This document shows positions 26,401-35,533 of a stretch of 46,278 nucleotides of DNA, one piece after another (positions within the stretch are counted from its first letter, which is position 1; every line of letters begins with the position of its first letter). Made by a program: the position numbers and the translations under genes. The notes under the pieces are model-generated. The model saw only the letters and a program-made list of their open reading frames with translations, ran no database searches and was not told the origin of the DNA. Source of the stretch: an uncultured Eubacteriales bacterium. GTDB lineage: Bacteria; Bacillota; Clostridia; Oscillospirales; Acutalibacteraceae. The stretch covers positions 1 to 46,278 of the forward strand of contig OMYO01000014.1 in NCBI GenBank assembly GCA_900315285.1, given 5' to 3'.

Positions 26401-27840
26401 ATGGGCAGTTCGCTGTTCCAGTGGAGCAAGGACGAGAGCTCCGTGCTCTATCCGTTCCGGCGGTTTATGGCCAGTGACCTGGCGGTACTCATCCAATTTC
26501 TTTTTGCATTTGTCGTCATGCTTTTTGACGCCTATATTCCGGGCGCTTTGGGTTTTGGCGTTCTGCTGACGCTCATCTTGATTTTCTGTGACGATATCGT
26601 CTCAGCGTTCCCCACATTTCTCTCTGCACTCTGTTTTATCATCCAGGCACAAAATACCTATAATAAGTTTATTGTTTTCCTGCCGTTCCTTATTGTTCCG
26701 GTTGTTGCCGGTGTGTTTCACGCCGTTGTGTACCGCAACAAAGAACATACCACCATGGGGGTCCTGTTCCTGCCTATGGTACTGGTCTCCATAACCAACT
26801 TCCTTGGCGGTCTCGGAACGATAACGGCTGCTGAGTATTTCAGCACGACCTCCTTGTCCTATATGTTTGCCCTCGGCTTCATGATCGTCATCTTCTACTG
26901 GGCGCTGAGCGGGCATATTGGTCCTGGCAAAAACTATACGGAGCACATGGACATTCGCATATCGAAAATGATGTGTGCCATGACATTGCTCCTTATCCTT
27001 GCTGTCTTTGAGACCTATGCGGAAAACTGGTCCGAGTTCACCGCACACCCGGGCATCCTCTACATGCAGTGGAGAAATAACGGCTGCACGCTGCTCATGA
27101 TGGCACTTCCTTTCACGTTTTTCATGGCACTGCAGAAGTTCCCGTATATTCTTCTCTCCTTTGGCTCCATGATAGCCATGGTGCTCTCCGGTTCCCGCGG
27201 TGGTCTTATCATGGGCGGCATAGAGTTTGTCATCCTGCTTATCCTGTTCCTGTTCCTTGATAAGGAACATCGCAAAATCATCGGACTTATTGCGCTCTCG
27301 TTTATTTTCCTCATTGCGGCGGCGCTTCCGAAACTGATCTCTTTCATGAGCTACACATCCGGCCGTTTCACCAGCATGTCCCAGTACAATATCCGTCTGG
27401 GTCTCTGGAAACGTTCCATTCTGGACTTCAAGGCCAACCCCATCTTCGGAAGAGGACTCGGCTATACAGGAAATCGGGATATCCATCCCTCCAAGACGGC
27501 CACACTCTGCTGGTATCATTCCTCTCTGCCGCAGGTCTGGGGCAGCTTCGGTCTAGTGGGTATTGCAGCCTATGGCTATCAGTTCCTCACCCGTCTTCGT
27601 TTTCTGAAATCAAGACCTTCCCTGTTCGGGAGGACGGTTCTTATGTCCTTTATCGGACTGGAACTCATGTCCCTTGTAAACCCCGGCATCTTTGCCCCGG
27701 TCTATCCCATCATCCTGACCGCTCTTTTCATTATTGTTGAGCGCTACTCGTTCCCAAACATGGTCATTCAAGTTACCTATACGGATCCGGAGCTCCCGCT
27801 TCCCGAGCCCGAGGTTCCCGCAAAAGGAGAGATGTTCTAA
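26401..27840 (+). CDS. O-antigen ligase/polymerase-like membrane protein
   Basis: The 479-residue protein has about 11-12 hydrophobic segments and a larger loop (about 320-375) between late helices, the arrangement of the Wzy_C/O-antigen ligase family. The region with SGSRGGLIMGG and NPIFGRGLGYTG resembles the family's conserved Arg-containing motifs. In a Gram-positive it probably polymerises or attaches an envelope or exopolysaccharide glycan. GGAGG lies before the ATG. The next gene starts three bases after its stop, so they are one operon. No glycan gene cluster surrounds it, so the substrate is open. Confidence 0.78.
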   Translation: MGSSLFQWSKDESSVLYPFRRFMASDLAVLIQFLFAFVVMLFDAYIPGALGFGVLLTLILIFCDDIVSAFPTFLSALCFIIQAQNTYNKFIVFLPFLIVPVVAGVFHAVVYRNKEHTTMGVLFLPMVLVSITNFLGGLGTITAAEYFSTTSLSYMFALGFMIVIFYWALSGHIGPGKNYTEHMDIRISKMMCAMTLLLILAVFETYAENWSEFTAHPGILYMQWRNNGCTLLMMALPFTFFMALQKFPYILLSFGSMIAMVLSGSRGGLIMGGIEFVILLILFLFLDKEHRKIIGLIALSFIFLIAAALPKLISFMSYTSGRFTSMSQYNIRLGLWKRSILDFKANPIFGRGLGYTGNRDIHPSKTATLCWYHSSLPQVWGSFGLVGIAAYGYQFLTRLRFLKSRPSLFGRTVLMSFIGLELMSLVNPGIFAPVYPIILTALFIIVERYSFPNMVIQVTYTDPELPLPEPEVPAKGEMF

Positions 27841-27843
27841 TCT

Positions 27844-29106
27844 ATGGGCAGTACTGGTCTAATCCTAATCCTGGTCCTTTGCGTTCTGCTGTCGGGTTTT
27901 TTCTCCGCCACAGAGACCGCCTATTCCTGCTGTAACGAAATCCGACTCAAGAGCATGGAGTCTGCAGGAAATAAGCGGGCCGGAAGAGTGCTGAAGATAT
28001 TGCAGGACTATGACTCCTTTCTCTCCACGGTTCTTATCGGAAATAACATTGTAAATATTGCCGCATCGTCCATCGCCACCATCGTATTTGTCCGCGCCAT
28101 GGGCGAAATCGGCGCCACCTGGTCCACTCTGGTCACGACATTGGTCATCCTGATTTTCTCGGAGGTCACTCCGAAGAGCATTGCCAATGAGCTGCCGGAG
28201 CAGTTTGCCTGCTCTGTAACCGGTGCGGTCCGGGTCCTCATCATTCTCTTTTATCCTCTCAGCAAGCTGTTTGCCTGGTGGAAACTTCTCATCAACAAGG
28301 TTTTTCACCTCGAGAAGAAGGACGATATCACCGAGGGTGAATTCCTCACCATGGTGGACACTGCAGAGAGCCGTGGAGGCATTGACGCTGAGGACAGTGA
28401 ACTCATTCACAGTGTCATGGAATTCAACGACATTGACGTGGGAGATATCTTCGTTCCCAGGGTCGATGTACTGGCTATCCCGCTGGACGCCACCAAAGAA
28501 GAAATCTATCAGGTCTTTGAGGAAAATGAGTACTCCCGCCTTCCGGTGTATGAGGAGAACATTGATGATATTATCGGTTTTCTCCACCAGAACGACTTCT
28601 TCCACTCCGTCTATTTTGGTGAGGCCAAGCTGAAGGATGTGCTCCAGCCGGTTCTCCATGTGGCTCCTACCATGAAAATTTCCAAACTCCTGACGACGCT
28701 GCAGCAGAAGCACTCCCACATGGCAGTTGTAACAGACGAATTTGGCGGTACCGAGGGCATTGTCACCATGGAGGATATCCTCGAAGAGCTCGTTGGGGAA
28801 ATCTACGACGAGCATGACGAGGAGGAGAAGGATATCGTCCGGACTGGAAAGAATGAATATCTTGCCCAGTGCAGCTGCGAGCTGGAGGATTTCTTCGAGT
28901 ACTTCCATATGGACGAGCCGGAGGACTCCGAGTCCAACACGCTGGGCGGCTGGGTCCTGGAAAAGTTTGAGGAAATTCCGGAAAAAGGCGAGAGTTTTAC
29001 CTATAAGAACCTCACCGTAAGTGTCAATGAGACCGACTCGCGCAGGGTCCTGTCTGTAAGGATCAAGGTGGAGGAAAATGCAGAGCATAACGATAACGGG
29101 GAATGA
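27844..29106 (+). CDS. CNNM/HlyC-CorC family membrane protein with CBS domains
   Basis: The 420-residue protein has an N-terminal DUF21/CNNM membrane domain (four hydrophobic segments, about 5-150), a CBS pair (about 200-330; VPRVDVLAIP, YSRLPVYEENIDDIIG and VVTDEFGGTEGIVTMEDILEELVGE) and a C-terminal CorC_HlyC domain. The family moves or senses Mg2+ or other cations, and some members were named hemolysins. It begins three bases after the ligase-like gene, with AGGAGAG inside the end of that gene, and overlaps the pseudouridine synthase gene by 29 bases. Confidence 0.9.
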   Translation: MGSTGLILILVLCVLLSGFFSATETAYSCCNEIRLKSMESAGNKRAGRVLKILQDYDSFLSTVLIGNNIVNIAASSIATIVFVRAMGEIGATWSTLVTTLVILIFSEVTPKSIANELPEQFACSVTGAVRVLIILFYPLSKLFAWWKLLINKVFHLEKKDDITEGEFLTMVDTAESRGGIDAEDSELIHSVMEFNDIDVGDIFVPRVDVLAIPLDATKEEIYQVFEENEYSRLPVYEENIDDIIGFLHQNDFFHSVYFGEAKLKDVLQPVLHVAPTMKISKLLTTLQQKHSHMAVVTDEFGGTEGIVTMEDILEELVGEIYDEHDEEEKDIVRTGKNEYLAQCSCELEDFFEYFHMDEPEDSESNTLGGWVLEKFEEIPEKGESFTYKNLTVSVNETDSRRVLSVRIKVEENAEHNDNGE

Positions 29107-30037
29107 TGCGGGACAGCGGCTCGACAAGTTCCTGACCAAGCGCCTGCCGAACCTCCCGAAATCTCTCATGTATAAATATATTCGGAAAAAACGCATCAAG
29201 GTGAATCGCAAGCGGGCGGAAATTTCAACCCGGCTGCAAGAGGGGGACGTTCTTGACCTCTATATCAATGATGAGTTCTTTGAGCGCCCAGCCCCGCAGT
29301 ATGATTTTCTGCATGCGCCGAAACAGCTGAGCATCCTCTATGAGGATGAGAATCTGCTGGTTCTGGACAAAAAGGTCGGCCTTCTATCCCACCCGGACAA
29401 GACAGAATATGTGGACACGCTTATTACCCGGGTCAAACGGTATCTCTATGAGAAGGGGGAGTATGATCCGGAGCAGGAGAACTCCTTTGCGCCGGCCCTC
29501 ATCAACCGGATCGACCGGAACACCGGCGGCATTGTGCTGGCGGCAAAAAATGCGGAGACGCTCCGGGTCATGAATCAGAAGATGAAGGACCGGGAGCTCC
29601 ACAAGTATTATCTTTGCGTGGTTCTCGGCTGTCCCAAACCGCAACAGGGTGTCCTGGAGGGTTTCCTCAAGAAGGATGAGGAGAAGAATATGGTCCGGGT
29701 CACGAAGGAACCGGTGGGGGACTCCAAGAGAATCCGTACGAAATATCGTGTGCTTCAGTCCAATGGCTCTCTGAGCCTGTTGGAAGTAGAACTCCTTACC
29801 GGCCGAACCCATCAAATTCGTGCCCACTTTGCCAGCATCGGCTGTCCGCTCCTCGGAGACGGGAAGTATGGACGAAATCAGGCCAATAAGAAGTACGGCG
29901 GCTATAAGAAGCAGTTTCTCTATTCCTACCGTCTCGTCATGGACTTTACCACTGACGCCGGCAGTCTTTCCTACCTGAATGGAAAGGAGTTTCAGGTCCC
30001 GGATGTCTGGTTTGCCGACCAGTTCCCGAATTATTGA
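29078..30037 (+). CDS. RluA-family pseudouridine synthase
   Basis: The 319-residue protein has an S4 RNA-binding domain (about 10-70) and a pseudouridine synthase domain with the catalytic Asp in NRIDRNTGG, where the family has HRLDxxTSG. Length and order match RluC/RluD enzymes that modify 23S rRNA uridines. The exact target cannot be read from sequence. Its start lies within the end of the CNNM gene (29-base overlap), indicating coupling. The next operon's promoter overlaps its last codon. Confidence 0.9.
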   Translation: MQSITITGNDAGQRLDKFLTKRLPNLPKSLMYKYIRKKRIKVNRKRAEISTRLQEGDVLDLYINDEFFERPAPQYDFLHAPKQLSILYEDENLLVLDKKVGLLSHPDKTEYVDTLITRVKRYLYEKGEYDPEQENSFAPALINRIDRNTGGIVLAAKNAETLRVMNQKMKDRELHKYYLCVVLGCPKPQQGVLEGFLKKDEEKNMVRVTKEPVGDSKRIRTKYRVLQSNGSLSLLEVELLTGRTHQIRAHFASIGCPLLGDGKYGRNQANKKYGGYKKQFLYSYRLVMDFTTDAGSLSYLNGKEFQVPDVWFADQFPNY

Positions 30038-30061
30038 CATTTGTTGCAGTTGTGTTATACT
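30034..30061 (+). promoter_or_regulatory. Promoter of the DtxR-like/ABC/YgbA operon
   Basis: TTGACA (30034-30039), a 16-base spacer and TATACT (30056-30061). The predicted start, near 30068, lies directly before the first TTAG-N6-CTAA site. Confidence 0.75.
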
Positions 30062-30072
30062 AACTGTGTGTT

Positions 30073-30086
30073 TTAGCGGAAGCTAA
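30073..30086. promoter_or_regulatory. Putative DtxR-type operator, site 1
   Basis: TTAGCGGAAGCTAA has perfect TTAG/CTAA half-sites spaced by six bases, just after the predicted transcription start. It overlaps the hairpin at 30075-30098. The TTAG/CTAA half-sites resemble the outer part of DtxR/IdeR boxes. Confidence 0.5.
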
Positions 30087-30107
30087 CCAGCTTCCGCTTT
30101 TTGTTTG
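30075..30107 (+). terminator. Hairpin with T tract after the pseudouridine synthase gene
   Basis: AGCGGAAGCT (30075-30084), loop AACC, complement at 30089-30098, then TTTTTGTTT. It looks like an intrinsic terminator, but it lies downstream of the 30034-30061 promoter and so may attenuate that operon. Confidence 0.75.
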
Positions 30108-30116
30108 GGAATTTAG

Positions 30117-30130
30117 TTAGCAATATCTAA
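30117..30130. promoter_or_regulatory. Putative DtxR-type operator, site 2
   Basis: TTAGCAATATCTAA repeats the TTAG-N6-CTAA pattern of 30073-30086 at a centre-to-centre distance of 44 bases, about four helical turns, and ends 18 bases before the ATG at 30149. The wider half-sites are AGTTAG and CTAATT. Confidence 0.5.
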
Positions 30131-30148
30131 TTGAAAAGGGGAAAATAT

Positions 30149-30952
30149 ATGACGGAATCGCCGGATCTCCTGCGGCTTCGGGTCCTTCTCTGCTTTGACC
30201 CATCCAGCCGTTCCGAGTGCACCGTTACGGGAATTGCCCGGACACTGGGGCAGGAAAAGTATTCCATCAGCCGAATTCTAAAATATTTCAGCGAAAAGGG
30301 AATCATGGATACCTCCAATTCCCGGCATCCGGTTCTTACGGAGAAGGGGGAGGAGTTGCTCTCCTACTACAGCGAGCGGGTTTCAACCCTGGTGAACCAT
30401 TTACTCTACGAGGGTGTGGATATTGAGAATGCCCGCTCTGACGCGCTCTCCATGGCACTCTATAACTCGGATCAGAGCATGGCGGCTATACGGGCAACAG
30501 AGGAGACGTACCGAATCAAGTATGAGTTCCGAAATCGAAAGCGCTTTAGCGGCTCAGTGCTCTGCCGGCGGCTGCGAGACGGAACGTACCGTTTTCCGTT
30601 TGTGCTCTACCGGGAATCCTCGGAGAATGGGGATAACATCAGTGAGGATAACCGGGAATTTTCCCATCCTGCCACCCTTGTGGTAAAGGATGGAACCGGG
30701 CATCTTGAGCTTTTGTCAAAGCGGCAGAAAGAGCGGCAGTGCTGTGAAATCCAGTATTTTGACAGCGGCTCATTCATTACCGCTGAGAAGAGCGCCGGTA
30801 TCTTTACCATTCCGGCGGATGTTCTGCAATTTGTCAATCTTGGGGCCGGGACCGGCGAGGTCCTCCACGGCAGCGTGGCGCTCCGGCTCTGTTTTAACTG
30901 CGGCGAGGATCCGCTCCCGGATTCCTCTGCCATATTTACCCTGTTGGTCTAA
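30149..30952 (+). CDS. DtxR/MntR-like winged-helix regulator with C-terminal extension
   Basis: The 267-residue protein has an N-terminal winged helix (about 20-75: TVTGIARTLGQEKYSISRILKYFSEKG in two parts, then VLTEKGEELLSYY). A helix pair rich in candidate metal ligands follows (VNHLLYEGVDIENARSDALSM), as in DtxR/MntR iron or manganese sensors. The last ~150 residues may hold an FeoA/SH3-like or other sensing domain that I do not recognise. The frame opens at a TTG at 30131, but AAAAGGGG at 30134-30141 sets the ATG at 30149. It heads an operon with an ABC exporter pair and a YgbA protein. A MarR-type regulator is the alternative. Confidence 0.7.
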   Translation: MTESPDLLRLRVLLCFDPSSRSECTVTGIARTLGQEKYSISRILKYFSEKGIMDTSNSRHPVLTEKGEELLSYYSERVSTLVNHLLYEGVDIENARSDALSMALYNSDQSMAAIRATEETYRIKYEFRNRKRFSGSVLCRRLRDGTYRFPFVLYRESSENGDNISEDNREFSHPATLVVKDGTGHLELLSKRQKERQCCEIQYFDSGSFITAEKSAGIFTIPADVLQFVNLGAGTGEVLHGSVALRLCFNCGEDPLPDSSAIFTLLV

Positions 30953-30969
30953 GGAAAGGTGGCATCGTA

Positions 30970-32709
30970 ATGATCGATAAGCGTCTGCTGAACATGGTCG
31001 GCGGCGACATCAAGTATATCTACCTGAATGTATTGTTCCAATGGCTCTCCCTGGCGGGAAACATTGTGATGATGTACTTTATCTCGGATATGCTCATGAA
31101 ACTGTTCCAGAGAAATGCACGGGCGATGGACATTTGGATTGCCCTCATCGTCTCCGTCGTCGTTCTGATTGTCCGCTACATCTGCAGCAAAGCCTCCACC
31201 CGGATGAGCTTTCTGTCCAGTAAGGCGGTCAAGAAGACGTTCCGCACAAAGATCTATGAAAAACTTCTGCGCCTCGGCTCGTCCTATCAGGAGCAGGTCA
31301 AATCCTCTGAGGTCGTCCAGGTGACGGTGGAGGGCGTTGACCAGCTGGAGACCTATTTTGGCGCCTATATCCCGCAGTTTTTCTATGCCATGATTGCACC
31401 TCTGACTTTGATGCTTGTCATTGGCTTTACGGTGAACTGGTTCTCCGCCGGAATGCTGTTCCTGGCTGTCTGGATGATCCCAATTATCATCATGGCCATT
31501 CAGACCTGGGCGAAAAAACTCCTTTCCAAATATCTCGACCGCTACTACACCATGGGTGATACGTTCCTGGAGAACCTTCAGGGTATGACAACTCTGAAAA
31601 TTTATCAGGCCGATGAGCGGAAGAGTCAGGAGATGGATGTTCAGGCGGAAAAATTCCGCAAAATCACCATGAAGGTCCTGACTATGCAACTGAACTCGGT
31701 TACCATCATGGACTTTGTCACCTATGCGGGCAGCGCCCTCGGTGTCATCCTTGCCGTGACCCGCCTGCGTGCTGGTACCATCGATCTTGCCGGCGCCCTC
31801 TTTATTATTCTTTTGGCTATTGAATTCTTCATGCCCATGCGGAAGCTGGGAAGCTACTTCCACATTGCCATGAACGGCATGACTGCCAGCAAAAAGATGT
31901 TTAAGCTTCTGGATACTCCGGAGCCGGAGCAGGGTGCCAAAGAGATGGATACGGATGCCGGCATCCATCTTAAGGACATCTGTTTCTCCTATACGGAGGA
32001 TAAGGAAGTTCTCCACAACATCAATATGGACTTTGAAAAGGGAAGTTTCACCGGAATTGTCGGTGAGAGCGGCTGCGGAAAATCCACTGTGGCGGCACTG
32101 CTTATGGCTCGTAATAAAGGATTTTCAGGGTCTTTGCTCCTGGGAGACGACTCCATCGCGGAGGTCTCGGAGCAGTCCCTTCTGAAAAACATTACCTATA
32201 TTGGAAATGACAGTTTCCTGTTCCAGGGCACGGTCCGCGACAACCTTCTCATGGCCAAACCAGACGCCACCGATGAGGAACTCTGGGATGCACTGAAGCA
32301 GGCCAACCTGGACGCCTTCCTCAGGGAGGAGCAGGGTCTTGAAACCACACTCAACGAACACGCCGCCAACCTCTCCGGCGGTCAGCGCCAGAGACTGGCA
32401 CTGGCTAGAGCACTTCTCCATGACAGCCCGGTCTATATCTTCGATGAGGCCACCTCCAACATTGATGTGGAGAGCGAGGAGAGCATTATGGAGCAGGTCC
32501 ATCGCATGGTTGGGGAGAAAACGGTCATCCTGATCTCCCATCGTCTTGCCAATGTGACAGACGCTGAAAATATCTATGTCATGGAAGACGGCAATGTGGT
32601 GGAGCAGGGTTCGCACAAGGAACTGCTGGAAAACGGCGGTGCCTACTCGAAACTCTGGAATACCCAGTTTGCCCTTGAAAACTATGCAAAGGAGGGCGCT
32701 GCCGTATGA
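30970..32709 (+). CDS. ABC exporter half-transporter, subunit 1
   Basis: The 579-residue protein has six membrane helices (about 1-300) and an ATPase domain with Walker A GESGCGKS at 365-372, signature LSGGQ at 468-472 and Walker B with IFDEATSNID. It is a fused half-transporter of the type IV exporter class, similar in layout to CydD/CydC and IrtA/IrtB. It ends overlapping the start of subunit 2 (ATGA), so the pair is probably a heterodimer. The co-transcribed metal-sensor-like regulator suggests a metal, siderophore, haem or thiol substrate; this is inference. Confidence 0.9.
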   Translation: MIDKRLLNMVGGDIKYIYLNVLFQWLSLAGNIVMMYFISDMLMKLFQRNARAMDIWIALIVSVVVLIVRYICSKASTRMSFLSSKAVKKTFRTKIYEKLLRLGSSYQEQVKSSEVVQVTVEGVDQLETYFGAYIPQFFYAMIAPLTLMLVIGFTVNWFSAGMLFLAVWMIPIIIMAIQTWAKKLLSKYLDRYYTMGDTFLENLQGMTTLKIYQADERKSQEMDVQAEKFRKITMKVLTMQLNSVTIMDFVTYAGSALGVILAVTRLRAGTIDLAGALFIILLAIEFFMPMRKLGSYFHIAMNGMTASKKMFKLLDTPEPEQGAKEMDTDAGIHLKDICFSYTEDKEVLHNINMDFEKGSFTGIVGESGCGKSTVAALLMARNKGFSGSLLLGDDSIAEVSEQSLLKNITYIGNDSFLFQGTVRDNLLMAKPDATDEELWDALKQANLDAFLREEQGLETTLNEHAANLSGGQRQRLALARALLHDSPVYIFDEATSNIDVESEESIMEQVHRMVGEKTVILISHRLANVTDAENIYVMEDGNVVEQGSHKELLENGGAYSKLWNTQFALENYAKEGAAV

Positions 32710-34367
32710 AGAAGAGAAGCAATCTTCAGATCATGGGACGTCTCATCAAAGAGGTAAAGCCTCTTTCCGGCTACATGTCCCTATCCATCCTCATGGGAAC
32801 TCTGGGAAATCTTGCGGCCACGTTTATCACCGTCTTTGGCGGATTCGCGGTTCTGGATGTTCTCGGAATTTCGGCCCCCATGTCGGTGAAAGCGGTGTTT
32901 ATCACCATCCTTTTGCTCGCTGCCTTCCGTGGAGCACTCCGTTACGGGGAGCAGGGCTGCAACCATTATATTGCGTTCCGCCTTCTCGCCTTGTTCCGGC
33001 ATAAGGTCTTTACCGCTCTGCGGAAACTCTGCCCGGCAAAACTTGAGACAAAGAATAAGGGCGATCTTATCAATCTGATCACCTCGGATATTGAACTCCT
33101 TGAGGTATTCTACGCCCATACGATTTCGCCTATTGCCATCTGGTTTATATACACCATCGTAATGGTCGTTTTCATCGGCCATTATAGCTGGATCCTTGCA
33201 CTGGTCTCTCTGGCCGCCTATTTAGCCGTTGGCGTTCTTGTGCCAGTTATCATTTCCCACAGCAGCAAGGACTACGGCCTGAAGTTCCGCAACGGTTCCG
33301 GCAGCCTCAGTACCTATGTGCTGGACGGCCTCCGCGGTCTCAATGAGATCAACCAGTATGACAGCGGTGAAGACCGGGTTCGCGAAATGGGAGAGCGTAC
33401 CGATGCTCTGTCGGAGGACCAGTCTAAACTGAAAAACGTAGAGGGCCGCAACATGGCAATCACTGCCTCGGTCATCCTGCTCTTTGATATCCTCATGATT
33501 TTTGTCTCTGTCCTTCTGTTCCGCCGCGGAACCGTAGGATTTGAAGGCATTCTGATTCCCGCTCTGGCGCTCATCAGCTCTTTTGGACCGGCAAGCGCCC
33601 TGGCCGCACTCGGCAGTACCCTTCAGGGAACCTTTGCTGCAGGCAGCCGTGTTCTTGATATCCTTGATGAGGAACCGGAAGTTGAGGAAATCACCGGAAA
33701 AGAGCCCACAGAGACATTTACCGGTGCCAAAGCAGAGAACATCACGTTCCGTTACGGCGACGAGGATGTCCTGAAGGATTTCTCCCTTGAAATCCCGAAG
33801 AATTCCCATATTGGAATCGTCGGAAAGAGCGGAAGCGGAAAGTCCACGTTCCTGAAACTTCTCATGCGGTTCTGGAAGACACAGAAGGGCAGCATCCAGA
33901 TCTCGGACAAGGATATCAACGAAATCAATACCACGGACCTGCGAAACCGTGAGGCCTTTGTCACACAGGAGACTGAGCTGTTCCACGATACTATTGCGGG
34001 CAACCTGCGAATCGCCAAAGAGGATGCCACCCAGGAGGAACTGGAAGAGGCCTGCCGCAAGGCTTCTATCCACGACTTTATCATGTCTCTGCCGGACGGG
34101 TATGAGACCCAGGTCGGTGAGCTCGGAGATACCCTTTCTGCCGGCGAGCGTCAGCGCATTGGCCTTGCCCGTGCCTTCCTTCACGATGCGGACCTCGTCC
34201 TTTTGGATGAGCCCACCAGCAATCTGGACAGCCTCAATGAGGCTGTTGTCCTGAAGTCGCTGAATGAGGAGTGCGAGGACAAGACACTGGTTTTGGTATC
34301 CCATAGAAAATCCACCATGCGGATCTGTGACAAGGAGTATTCCGTGGAGAACGGGAGAATGAGCTGA
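32706..34367 (+). CDS. ABC exporter half-transporter, subunit 2
   Basis: The 553-residue protein has six membrane helices and an ATPase domain with Walker A GKSGSGKS at 373-380 and Walker B LVLLDEPTSNLD. Its signature is LSAGERQ rather than LSGGQ. Subunit 1 has the canonical signature, so the pair may have one degenerate site, as many heterodimeric exporters do. The start overlaps the previous stop, and the YgbA gene begins one base after its stop codon. The substrate is unknown. Confidence 0.9.
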   Translation: MKKRSNLQIMGRLIKEVKPLSGYMSLSILMGTLGNLAATFITVFGGFAVLDVLGISAPMSVKAVFITILLLAAFRGALRYGEQGCNHYIAFRLLALFRHKVFTALRKLCPAKLETKNKGDLINLITSDIELLEVFYAHTISPIAIWFIYTIVMVVFIGHYSWILALVSLAAYLAVGVLVPVIISHSSKDYGLKFRNGSGSLSTYVLDGLRGLNEINQYDSGEDRVREMGERTDALSEDQSKLKNVEGRNMAITASVILLFDILMIFVSVLLFRRGTVGFEGILIPALALISSFGPASALAALGSTLQGTFAAGSRVLDILDEEPEVEEITGKEPTETFTGAKAENITFRYGDEDVLKDFSLEIPKNSHIGIVGKSGSGKSTFLKLLMRFWKTQKGSIQISDKDINEINTTDLRNREAFVTQETELFHDTIAGNLRIAKEDATQEELEEACRKASIHDFIMSLPDGYETQVGELGDTLSAGERQRIGLARAFLHDADLVLLDEPTSNLDSLNEAVVLKSLNEECEDKTLVLVSHRKSTMRICDKEYSVENGRMS

Positions 34368-34368
34368 C

Positions 34369-34707
34369 ATGGACGTGGAAAAGAAGCGTGCCCACGAGGT
34401 GAAGACCGTGGATGAGATGATCCGTCTCTACTGCCGCGGGAATCACCACGAGAGGGAAGAGGGGGCAGATCTCTGCCCCTCATGCAAGGAGCTTGCCGAC
34501 TACGCACGTCTACGAACGGAGAAGTGCCCCAGGATGGCGGAGATGACATTCTGCAGCCAGTGCCCCATCCACTGTTACAAGAAGGATATGGAAGCTAAAA
34601 TTGTGGATGTCATGCGGTATTCCGGGCCAAGGCTCATGTTGCGGCACCCTGCCATGACAATCTATCATGCCTACTGCACGTTCTGTGGAAAGGCCGCAAA
34701 TTCGTAA
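34369..34707 (+). CDS. YgbA-family (nitrous-oxide-stimulated promoter) cysteine-rich protein
   Basis: The 112-residue protein has nine Cys residues (22, 36, 39, 53, 62, 65, 69, 103, 106) in CPSC, CSQCPIHC and CTFC motifs and the MIRLYC and HPAMTIYHAY segments of the YgbA_NO family. In E. coli ygbA is controlled by the NO sensor NsrR and linked to recovery from nitrosative stress. The Cys pattern suggests an Fe-S cluster or zinc. It starts one base after the ABC subunit 2 stop. Here it is last in an operon headed by a DtxR-like regulator, which links it to metal homeostasis or nitrosative stress. Confidence 0.85.
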   Translation: MDVEKKRAHEVKTVDEMIRLYCRGNHHEREEGADLCPSCKELADYARLRTEKCPRMAEMTFCSQCPIHCYKKDMEAKIVDVMRYSGPRLMLRHPAMTIYHAYCTFCGKAANS

Positions 34708-34726
34708 AAGATTCGTTAAATATCAG

Positions 34727-34760
34727 CCCCCTGCGGACGAAAGTCTGCGGGGGGTTTACG
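34727..34760 (+). terminator. Terminator after the YgbA gene
   Basis: A 12-bp stem (34727-34738 and 34743-34754) with a GAAA tetraloop, followed by TTTACG. Confidence 0.75.
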
Positions 34761-34804
34761 AATATGTTATGATACTTCTGACCGAAGGTTGGAGGTAATC
34801 TTTT

Positions 34805-35521
34805 ATGCAAAATCATCCATTGGTCATTGCGCACCGCGGTGCGCGCAAGTATGTCCCGGAGAACACCATCCCCGCCATGGAGCAGTCAGCTCTGTTAAAG
34901 GCGGATGGCGTGGAATTTGATGTCCAAATGACGCGCGATGGAGCCCTTGTCGTCTGCCACAACTACCTTGTCGACAAGACCTCTAATGGCCATGGCCGCA
35001 TTGCGGACATGACATTCCAAGAACTTCGGGAACTGGACTTTGGAGATGGCGTAAAAATTCCCACCGTGGACGAAGTACTTCTCGCCGCAAGAAATATGCG
35101 TGTCATCAATATGGAAATCAAGCGGCCTCCCGTTGCTGTGCGCCGGGAAATGGTGGGAAAGTGCGTTGATGCCATCCGCAAATTCCATCTGGAGAAAAAG
35201 ATCATTGTATCGAGCTTTGACTATCCTGTTATTGATGAAGTCAAGCGAATCGCCCCAGACATACCATGTGGACTTCTCTACTCGGTCCACCACAGCGGGG
35301 AGAAGGGGATGAGCCGCGGCCGCTACATACGGCAGGCCGTTTCCCACAAGGCAGAATACCTCCATCCGACCTATAATTATGCCTTAAGCCCCATATACCG
35401 GCTTCGTTGTCGGCTCCACCATATTGGGATCAACTGCTGGGGTATCACTGGGGACAAGGAAATGCGCATTCTCACTAAGTTGCCAGTTAACGCCGTCATC
35501 ACGGACTGTCTAGTCTATTAA
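34805..35521 (+). CDS. Glycerophosphodiester phosphodiesterase
   Basis: The 238-residue protein carries the GDPD signature HRGARKYVPENT with catalytic His and Glu, then GVEFDVQMTRDG and VCHN, all in a TIM-barrel layout of the usual length. It hydrolyses glycerophosphodiesters to glycerol 3-phosphate and an alcohol, in the cytoplasm as it lacks a signal peptide. GGAGG precedes the ATG. uvrB starts 12 bases after its stop, so the three genes through uvrA may be one transcript. Confidence 0.92.
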   Translation: MQNHPLVIAHRGARKYVPENTIPAMEQSALLKADGVEFDVQMTRDGALVVCHNYLVDKTSNGHGRIADMTFQELRELDFGDGVKIPTVDEVLLAARNMRVINMEIKRPPVAVRREMVGKCVDAIRKFHLEKKIIVSSFDYPVIDEVKRIAPDIPCGLLYSVHHSGEKGMSRGRYIRQAVSHKAEYLHPTYNYALSPIYRLRCRLHHIGINCWGITGDKEMRILTKLPVNAVITDCLVY

Positions 35522-35533
35522 GGAGGAGAAAAA

